64,000 bases of DNA from Sphingobacterium tabacisoli (GTDB lineage: Bacteria > Bacteroidota > Bacteroidia > Sphingobacteriales > Sphingobacteriaceae). Position 1 is the stretch's first letter; the number at the start of each line of letters is the position of its first letter. The translations under genes and the position numbers were made by a program. This document shows positions 57,689-64,000 of the stretch, piece after piece. Where the stretch lies: contig NZ_JAEQMU010000002.1 of the NCBI RefSeq assembly GCF_017908035.1, positions 124,001 through 188,000 on the forward strand, given 5' to 3'. The notes under the pieces were generated by a model that was given only the letters and a program-made list of their open reading frames with translations, had not been told where the DNA came from and did no database searches.

Positions 57689-58873
57689 TTATTTGTAAGT
57701 CAGGTACCGCCATGCGTACTCTAGCGGTCCCTGTTTAAAATATCTCAACCATATATTGCTGAAGAGCAGTTGGAAAGAGCTGATTCCTATTACCAGAATG
57801 AAGCCGTCCGATGGCGACATCTGTCCATATTGACGACAGCCATAGCTGTACATGATCGTTGTGCAGATTACCGATTGCATAATATAGTTGGTCAGAGCCA
57901 TACGTCCAAGAGCGGAAAAAGGTCCTAGTATTTTCTGCCATCTATTCTTTTGTAGTAAAATAAGGACTGAGCTGATATAGAATATCCCAATGCAGGGATC
58001 TGCGATGTACGTGCCAAATAGCTGGGTCATATTGTAATGAAAACTATCTGCGGGTTGGTCAAGATACAATGTACTGGCCACTGCCACCGGCAATCCGATA
58101 ATGAGTGCCCCAATCTGTATCTCCCGTAATGTTTCCGCATTTTGCAATAGATTTTCGAAAATCCGGGTGGCGCCAGCATAAGCACCTAATAAAAACATCG
58201 CTAGGATTTGAGGAGATATCAAGAGGTATACGATCCTAATTGTACCAAGGTCAATCCGGTTTTGTTCAAATATAGCTTTTATACTGCCCTGTCCATAGAT
58301 GTTTGTAAGCTGTGTGATGATACCCGTGTGATGTCCATCATTTTGTCCGGCAAAAAAGCTAGCCCCTAGTAAAAGGGAGCCTACGAGAAAGATAATAATC
58401 GGAGAGACTAGTAGAAAAAAGGACCATTGCAGTAATTGATTTGGGGTGGAGTGCCAAAAGAAGGCTAAAACTACACCTAGCAAACTATAGGTCACAAGTG
58501 TATCTCCATACCATATGAAATAGCTGTGCAGCAATCCTATTGCTAATAAAAACAACAGCCTTTTGGCGAATAATCGCATCGGCTGATCTGTTTTCAGTCT
58601 GGCATTTCTCATAAAAATGCTAAAACCCAGTCCAAAAAGAAAGGAGAATATCGCTAGAAACTTTCCTCCGGCAAAGAAATGGATCAGCTTCATACTCCAA
58701 TGCTGCCACGTCTCTGTCCATAGGGTAAATCGACTGCTATGTAATGATGGAAAGGAAAATAAGCCAATGTTCACTAACAATAATCCAACTAAAGCTAGCC
58801 CGCTGATGATATCTATTTCGTTTATACGTTGCGCTTTTTTAGGAAGATTCAGTTCTTTTATGTTAGCATTCAT
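57689..58873 (-). CDS. DUF418 (YeiB-like) membrane protein
   Basis: 394 residues, about ten membrane segments. The N-terminal segment has RINEIDIISGLALVGLLLVN, followed by GGKFLAIFSFLFGLGFSIFM, a family hallmark. The DUF418 part at the C-terminus has GRMALTNYIMQSVICTTIMY and IWLRYFKQGPLEYAWRYLTY. Members are predicted to be acyl- or small-molecule-transferring membrane proteins, but no activity is established. A -7 box lies about 100 bases upstream on the minus strand. Confidence 0.88.
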   Translation of the reverse strand: MNANIKELNLPKKAQRINEIDIISGLALVGLLLVNIGLFSFPSLHSSRFTLWTETWQHWSMKLIHFFAGGKFLAIFSFLFGLGFSIFMRNARLKTDQPMRLFAKRLLFLLAIGLLHSYFIWYGDTLVTYSLLGVVLAFFWHSTPNQLLQWSFFLLVSPIIIFLVGSLLLGASFFAGQNDGHHTGIITQLTNIYGQGSIKAIFEQNRIDLGTIRIVYLLISPQILAMFLLGAYAGATRIFENLLQNAETLREIQIGALIIGLPVAVASTLYLDQPADSFHYNMTQLFGTYIADPCIGIFYISSVLILLQKNRWQKILGPFSALGRMALTNYIMQSVICTTIMYSYGCRQYGQMSPSDGFILVIGISSFQLLFSNIWLRYFKQGPLEYAWRYLTYK

Positions 58874-58974
58874 TATTGTGAGACCAATTCTAAAAAATTA
58901 TGTATTTATCCATTCTTCGGAGTAAAAGTAAATAAACAGTATGATCATCAGGCCGAAATAGTACTTCAACTGTA

Positions 58975-58982
58975 CAAAGTTA
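58975..58982 (-). promoter_or_regulatory. Candidate -7 box for the DUF418 gene
   Basis: TAACTTTG on the minus strand, perfect TAnnTTTG, about 100 bases before the ATG; the -33 box is not convincing. Confidence 0.35.
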
Positions 58983-59051
58983 TTTCTGAAACATCAAAGA
59001 GGCGTTATGAACCGACGATGACTTAAGCCTGTAGAAGGATATAAAAAATAA

Positions 59052-59078
59052 ACCCCAATAGTATGAAACTACTGGGGT
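59052..59078 (-). terminator. Terminator of the peptidase pair
   Basis: On the minus strand ACCCCA-G-TAG, 7-base loop, CTA-T-TGGGGT with one internal mismatch, followed by TTATTTTTTA. It lies 26 bases after the M14 peptidase stop. Confidence 0.75.
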
Positions 59079-59103
59079 CTTTCAGAGGTAAGTTAAGTAG
59101 GGT

Positions 59104-61797
59104 CTAGTTGTATAGCTGATTGAACAAGAGTTTGAATGTAGCGTGACTTTGTGCTCTATTCGTAACTTCCGGTCCAAAGGCAATAAGTTTTCCTTTTCCG
59201 ATTATTGCTGACAGTCCAATATGGGTGCCATCAAGGTACTCTTGCCCATGCGCCCATCCGCTCAATAGGGGAGTTTTATTGCTAAAGTGCCCCAATGAAT
59301 ACAGCGTCGAGCTGTTTTCAAATTGGAATACGGGACTATTATTGAAGACAATATTAACGTTCTCGTCCAATCCCGCATTTTCTGCACGGGACACATCCAG
59401 GCTCGCGCGTAAGATACTTGTCGGGATATAGTATTCCGAACTGGATAGGCGAGCAGGTTTGTTGTCCTTTCCTGCTTTTGTCAAAGGATCCGTTACGGGC
59501 AGATTAAAGTGGTAAACCAAGTCTGCCGAGCTCCCTATAGTCACTATCCGTCCTCCATTCTCAACATATTGTTTCAACTGAGGAATAGATTTTTCGAGAC
59601 TGACCTGTCCCATCAAATGATTTAACTCCTGAGGAACCAGGTTTGCTTCCGGAAGTCTGAACTTCGTACTTTGCTCATTCCGTCCCGGAATACCCTGTCC
59701 TACAAAGAGTACGACATCATATTTTTTCAGATCGCCATTATCTATATTCTGCGGATAGAACAGTTCATAGTTGAAGCCGTATTGTTCCAATATCCAGCGT
59801 GCCCATCCCGAAGGCATAGACCCTCCGTAGTGATCGAACAAACCGATCTTCAGGGCTTTGACCGGAGCCATACGTTTAGGCTGTTTGTCTACCGCCTGTA
59901 CTTGTAAGCCTAGATTCTGAATAGCCTGCTGTAGTAGTTTCTGTTGTTTGGCATCAATATAGAAATCTTTAGAATCCAGGTCGCGCTGTGGTTTTAAGCC
60001 AGCTGCAATTAATTTGTTGACCACTAGAAATGCATCATTGGCCTTACCGTTTATCAGGTAGCCACCTTTACTGCTAGGAAGTTGCTCTGTCGTAGCCACC
60101 AATGCTACACCATGAGGTTTGCGCTCAAAAGGACCGGTTATCTCTTCGTAAAAGCGATCATACTGTACCCCCATCTGTAAACCTAGCGTCCAGCCCGCTG
60201 CATCGTAAGGGCGTACCGGAGGGCCACCTTCATATTCCGTGTCGTGTGGGTGGTCCTGTGGTTCAAACATATCGATCACCTGAGGGCGGAATGCCTGGTT
60301 TGTCTTCACGATTATGGAATGTTTAGGGTACTGCTTACCTTGTATGCTAAACTGTTCTGTCGCCTGATAGACATAGACACCAGATTTAATCAGTGCATTG
60401 ACAAATTTTACAGCTGTACCAAAATCGGCCTGTCCCGCAGAGATGATATATACCCGCGGATCCCGATGTTCCGGTGTGCGGTATAAGCTATCGAAATAGG
60501 AAGCCGGAATACGTTTTGAACGGTAGAAAGAAGTCGCATCTTCCACGATCTTGCCCGCTTTAAGGTCCTTTTCATAAGCCGTCTTTAAGAGATCGATATA
60601 ACGGGGATAAGGAGTCCAATGATCCTCATTACCTCGGTCTATCGAATTTTTTCCCATCTTATAGAAGTTATAAAGCAACTTATCGCCATTCCGTGATGCA
60701 TAGTCCAGGATGGCCATATTCATAGATACCGAATAGTCTATAGATTGTTTGAAATGCCATTTCTGTGGAGATATAGGATTGGGTAGTCCATTTCTCGGAA
60801 TCTGACGTTCGGCTACCAGAGGTATCGTAGAGGGAGTAGGGCTACCGGTTGTTTCGGTCAATATACCGATCATATTGTGGAAGTATGGAGCAGTCCGCAG
60901 TCCACCGTTCCACCAGGTAGAAAATGTAGATTGGTCCATACGTACATAGCCCGGTTTATCCTCTTCATTCAATCGGTTGATCATCGCAAAGCCTACACCA
61001 TCAATTCCTGTAACCAATAGCGGATCATATACATGATTGAAAGGATCGCGGTATGGAGGGCCAGCGACGACGGTTCCATCTGGAGAAGTCTGGTGGTGGT
61101 TGTACACAATCTGGGGTAGCCAGTCTACATACATAACCTTTGCCAGGTTGCTGGCTTCCTTCATATTGTACATGAAGAAATCCCGGTTATTGTCATGCCC
61201 TACATATTTTTGATATAGGGTAGGGATTGACATATTTCTATCCTTAGGATTCGGATACTGCATATACCAATCGGCCAGTAGGTCCTGTCCATCCGGATTG
61301 ACATGCCACATCAGGATAACGACTTTATCCAGATAGTTTAATATCTCGGCATCATTACTTGATGCCAGTTGATATAGCGTCTCGATCATTTGATGCGAAC
61401 CTACGGTCTCGTTCGAGTGCATCCCGCCATCGATCCAGACGATAGGTTTACCGTCCTTAGCCAACTGCTTCGCTTGCTGTTCGTTTATTCCTTCGGCGCG
61501 GCCCAGTGATTGGGATATTTTACGGTATTTGTCAACATGGGCGAGGTTCTCGGGCGAAGAAATCACCAGAAGGTACTGTTGGCGTCCTTCTTCGGACAGC
61601 CCGGCTTTCTCGATTAATACCCGGTTGGATTCTGCGGCAACTTTCAGAAAATAGCTTTCCATCATCTTATAGTTCGCTATTTGATAATCGTCGCCTATGT
61701 TAAACCCAAAATGAGATTTTGGGGTACTTATTTGCTGTGCCTGAACACCTCCTATGCTCAGCGCTAAAAACCAGATTAAAATAGTTCTAACTGCCAT
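59104..61797 (-). CDS. M14-family zinc carboxypeptidase, exported
   Basis: 897 residues, signal peptide about 1-20 (ILIWFLALSIGGVQAQ). The M14 catalytic domain (about 40-360) has zinc ligands in WIDGGMHSNETVGSHQMIE (HxxE) and a later histidine in QIVYNHHQTSPDGTVV; WHVNPDGQDLLADWY holds the usual Asn-Pro-Asp-Gly. The catalytic glutamate is in MIGILTETTGSPTPS. The C-terminal half (about 470-897) is an accessory region with a glutamine-amidotransferase-like fold (VVLFVGQGIPGRNEQS, GGRIVTIGSSADLVYHF). It trims peptides in the periplasm or outside. Its ATG overlaps the stop of the S9 peptidase gene by one base (TAATG), so the two are translated as a coupled pair. Confidence 0.9.
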   Translation of the reverse strand: MAVRTILIWFLALSIGGVQAQQISTPKSHFGFNIGDDYQIANYKMMESYFLKVAAESNRVLIEKAGLSEEGRQQYLLVISSPENLAHVDKYRKISQSLGRAEGINEQQAKQLAKDGKPIVWIDGGMHSNETVGSHQMIETLYQLASSNDAEILNYLDKVVILMWHVNPDGQDLLADWYMQYPNPKDRNMSIPTLYQKYVGHDNNRDFFMYNMKEASNLAKVMYVDWLPQIVYNHHQTSPDGTVVAGPPYRDPFNHVYDPLLVTGIDGVGFAMINRLNEEDKPGYVRMDQSTFSTWWNGGLRTAPYFHNMIGILTETTGSPTPSTIPLVAERQIPRNGLPNPISPQKWHFKQSIDYSVSMNMAILDYASRNGDKLLYNFYKMGKNSIDRGNEDHWTPYPRYIDLLKTAYEKDLKAGKIVEDATSFYRSKRIPASYFDSLYRTPEHRDPRVYIISAGQADFGTAVKFVNALIKSGVYVYQATEQFSIQGKQYPKHSIIVKTNQAFRPQVIDMFEPQDHPHDTEYEGGPPVRPYDAAGWTLGLQMGVQYDRFYEEITGPFERKPHGVALVATTEQLPSSKGGYLINGKANDAFLVVNKLIAAGLKPQRDLDSKDFYIDAKQQKLLQQAIQNLGLQVQAVDKQPKRMAPVKALKIGLFDHYGGSMPSGWARWILEQYGFNYELFYPQNIDNGDLKKYDVVLFVGQGIPGRNEQSTKFRLPEANLVPQELNHLMGQVSLEKSIPQLKQYVENGGRIVTIGSSADLVYHFNLPVTDPLTKAGKDNKPARLSSSEYYIPTSILRASLDVSRAENAGLDENVNIVFNNSPVFQFENSSTLYSLGHFSNKTPLLSGWAHGQEYLDGTHIGLSAIIGKGKLIAFGPEVTNRAQSHATFKLLFNQLYN

Positions 61798-64000
61798 TAT
61801 TTCGTGTCCTTTCTGTTTTTAACATAGTTCTCTAACCATTGATCCTGTTCCCAAAAGGTATGCAATACACCTTCTCGGCTACGGTAGCCATGAAATTCTT
61901 TGGGTAGCAGCACAAGGCGTACAATACCGCCATGCCCCTTGATCGCCGCATAAAGGCGCTCACTCTGTATCGGGAAAGTGCCCGAATTTTCATCATCCAT
62001 ACCGTGTGTCATCAGCAACGGGCGTTTGATATTCGGAGCATAGGTAAATGGAGACATCTGGTCATACACCTCTTTGGCCTGCCAGTACGTACGAGCCTCA
62101 CCTTGGAATCCAAAGGGAGTCAACGTGCGGTTGTATGCTCCGCTTCGGGCGATACCTGCTGCAAAGAGGTCGGTATGTGCCAATAGATTGGCCGTCATGA
62201 ATGCGCCATAGGAGTGACCACCTACACCGATACGATTTCTATCGGCTACCCCTAGATCCACGACGTAGTCGATCAATGCTTTTGCATTGTCCTCAATCTG
62301 TTGGATAAATGTATCATTGGGTTCATTGCTTCCCTCTCCCACAATCGGCATATCAGCTTGGTCGAGTACCGCATAGCCTCTGGTCACCCAGAATACAGGC
62401 GAGCGGAATGCCAGTCGCGGGTAGCGGTGCGGCGAACCTTTGACCTGTCCTGCAGCGGCCCTTGTTTTAAATTCACGCGGATACGCCCATATCAACACCG
62501 GTAGGGGAGCATCGCCTTTTTTGAACCCTTCAGGTAGATATAGGGTCGCGGATAGGTTCAAACCATCCTTGCGCGGGTAGGATAAAAGTTTTTTCTCTAC
62601 ATTTTGAAGACTTGGATATGGATCTGAGAAATGGGTCAACTGAGCCTCCGCTTTCGATTTCAGTGTGATCGCATATACATTGGGCGAAGCCGTTGACGAT
62701 TCTCTAAACACATATACGATGCCTTTATCATCATAGAACAAAGGTTCTTCATAGTGGTTTCTTTTCGATTTGTATAAGGTATCCTGTTTGCTGGTATGTA
62801 TATTCCAGCGCATTACAAACGGACGGTCTCCTTCAGGCGAAGCACCGAGCCCCTGGGTGTATATATTCCCTTTGCTATCGCCGCGTAACATTCCTTTGTC
62901 ATTAAATAGAAATTTCCCTGGATCACTATACGTATCTTCCGATTTACGATTGGCCAATACACGAAGTACTTTGTTTGTCTTGGAATCCATTACCGTCAAT
63001 TGCGATGTGCGGTCTTTGCGCCAATTCTCTTCTATAATACCAAAGCCTGTGCTCCATGAAACCTGACGGATTCTATATTTACTGATATAGAGCTTTGTGG
63101 CTTGATTGACTTCAAATGGTGCATTGGCCTGGAGTAGCTCATCACGGAACTCTCTGTTTTGGTTTGGGTTGCCACCATCCTGTGCTACCGTCCATAATAA
63201 GGTTGCCTCCTTGTCCTTACGCCAGGAAAAGTTGCGCGGACCGGCGATCACCGCATCAAAGCTGATAGGCAGATTGTCGCCCAAAGGGATGGTGTGTATC
63301 GTTTTACTGCTATTGTCCGTAAGGTTTATTACAGCGACCTCAACAGGAAAGAGCTGTATCGGAACTAGGTAAGAGTACGGTTTTACAATTTTCTCTACCA
63401 ACATATACTTTCCATCCGGCGAATAACTGGCATCATTTAGGATTCCCGAAATTCCCGTTTCCTTAATCTGTCCGTTCCGGTCGATTTCGATTAATGAAGA
63501 GCTCAGGTAATAGCCCATGAGGTCTTCATCATGCGCATTGCCCAATAGATTTTGATAGGTACGGGAGGGCGTGATACCGCCCAGGTTTTGCTGGACGATC
63601 GGTCCGATGGGAACAGGATTCGCTTCGGGTACTTTTTGGTCAGCAAAGGCAACCCGCTGTACCAATAGTGTGTTTTCATTTTTCCATTGGAAAGTCTTAC
63701 CAAAACTATCATTGACCTGTTCCATCAGCCTGTGTGCCTTCTGAGTCTGCAGATCCGCTATCCAAAGTTCCGTATGCTTTATAGTTTTATTAAGAAATGC
63801 AAAAGAGTTGTTGGAAGGGGACCAGCTGATATCGGCTAGTTGTAAATCGTTTGGAAGCCCACTCAGTGTGAATTCTCTTCCCGTTTTGATATCACGTACG
63901 CTTATTGATTTATATTTGCCTGAATTCTCGCCTACAGTGGTGTAGGTTATCGGGTTGATGCGCAATCCTGCAATACCCAATACCGGCTGTGATGCTTCTA
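61797..64000 (-). CDS. S9D-type prolyl oligopeptidase family, glutamyl-endopeptidase-like (5' end outside window)
   Basis: At least 734 residues, continuing past the right edge; the frame is open to the last base (EASQPVLGIAGLRINP) and the start near 63980 is internal. The N-terminal part is a beta propeller. The C-terminal alpha/beta hydrolase (about the last 260 residues) has the nucleophile in RIGVGGHSYGAFMTANLLAH, the acid in LLMTHGMDDENSGTFP, and the histidine in LLPKEFHGYRSREG. IWAYPREFKTRAAAGQVKGS, GIARSGAYNRTLTPFGFQ and PIVGEGSNEPNDTFI are specific for the chloroplast glutamyl-endopeptidase (S9D) group. It probably cleaves after Glu in exported peptides. Coupled to the M14 gene by a one-base overlap. 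Confidence 0.92.
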   Translation of the reverse strand, partial: EASQPVLGIAGLRINPITYTTVGENSGKYKSISVRDIKTGREFTLSGLPNDLQLADISWSPSNNSFAFLNKTIKHTELWIADLQTQKAHRLMEQVNDSFGKTFQWKNENTLLVQRVAFADQKVPEANPVPIGPIVQQNLGGITPSRTYQNLLGNAHDEDLMGYYLSSSLIEIDRNGQIKETGISGILNDASYSPDGKYMLVEKIVKPYSYLVPIQLFPVEVAVINLTDNSSKTIHTIPLGDNLPISFDAVIAGPRNFSWRKDKEATLLWTVAQDGGNPNQNREFRDELLQANAPFEVNQATKLYISKYRIRQVSWSTGFGIIEENWRKDRTSQLTVMDSKTNKVLRVLANRKSEDTYSDPGKFLFNDKGMLRGDSKGNIYTQGLGASPEGDRPFVMRWNIHTSKQDTLYKSKRNHYEEPLFYDDKGIVYVFRESSTASPNVYAITLKSKAEAQLTHFSDPYPSLQNVEKKLLSYPRKDGLNLSATLYLPEGFKKGDAPLPVLIWAYPREFKTRAAAGQVKGSPHRYPRLAFRSPVFWVTRGYAVLDQADMPIVGEGSNEPNDTFIQQIEDNAKALIDYVVDLGVADRNRIGVGGHSYGAFMTANLLAHTDLFAAGIARSGAYNRTLTPFGFQGEARTYWQAKEVYDQMSPFTYAPNIKRPLLMTHGMDDENSGTFPIQSERLYAAIKGHGGIVRLVLLPKEFHGYRSREGVLHTFWEQDQWLENYVKNRKDTK

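Overview
The window looks like chromosome of a Bacteroidetes bacterium close to Sphingobacterium (Sphingobacteriaceae). The grounds are: start codons rarely preceded by a Shine-Dalgarno sequence; several promoters of the Bacteroidetes type (TTG, 19-22 bases, TAnnTTTG); a giant cell-surface protein with a type IX secretion (T9SS) sorting domain beside PorP/SprF and OmpA partners; and family-typical proteins (DUF5916, NamZ/DUF1343, a BBP2-like porin, S9D and M14 peptidases). No rRNA, tRNA, transposase, phage gene or CRISPR array was seen.

Layout. 1-3.2 kb: end of argS, a Gfo/Idh/MocA oxidoreductase and a BaiN-like flavoprotein. The oxidoreductase is flanked by two arrays of degenerate 8-bp repeats. 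3.2-8.1 kb (minus): trpB, an M3 oligopeptidase and a dicarboxylate/amino-acid symporter, closed by a clear terminator; trpB has its own promoter and a structured leader of about 200 nt. 8.3-10.5 kb (minus): a nitric-oxide module of flavohemoglobin, Rrf2 regulator and cupin, with one 18-bp operator-like sequence before both transcription units. 10.6-14.6 kb: 3-hydroxyacid dehydrogenase, glutamine cyclotransferase, NnrED and a GNAT enzyme. 14.7-28.4 kb: mixed housekeeping and envelope genes (DUF5916 protein, PLP decarboxylase, MFS transporter, cold-shock-domain protein, NamZ, photolyase, NhaA, RclC-like protein with an AraC regulator, TetR with a divergent small-membrane-protein pair), plus a candidate small RNA gene at 23.7 kb.

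28.4-39.3 kb is a complete potassium-uptake locus: NtrC-type regulator, terminator, a 27-residue membrane peptide, two related small soluble proteins, kdpF, kdpA, kdpB, kdpC, a porin, a kinase-less KdpD and a separate HAMP-PAS histidine kinase. The E. coli single-chain KdpD and OmpR-type KdpE are thus replaced by a split sensor and probably sigma-54 control.

39.8-55.4 kb: a 4195-residue T9SS cargo protein made of recurring modules, including five tandem 306-bp units with a near-identical 612-bp duplication, followed by its PorP/SprF and OmpA partners. 55.5-64 kb: ECF sigma factor with overlapping inverted repeats upstream, an unknown small protein, a lone AAA ATPase, a DUF418 membrane protein, and an overlapping peptidase pair (S9D then M14) that runs off the right edge.

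The best candidates for undescribed biology are the extra small genes of the kdp operon, the 68-nt small RNA candidate, the period-8 repeat arrays, the shared NO operator, the trpB leader and the unnamed repeated modules of the giant surface protein.
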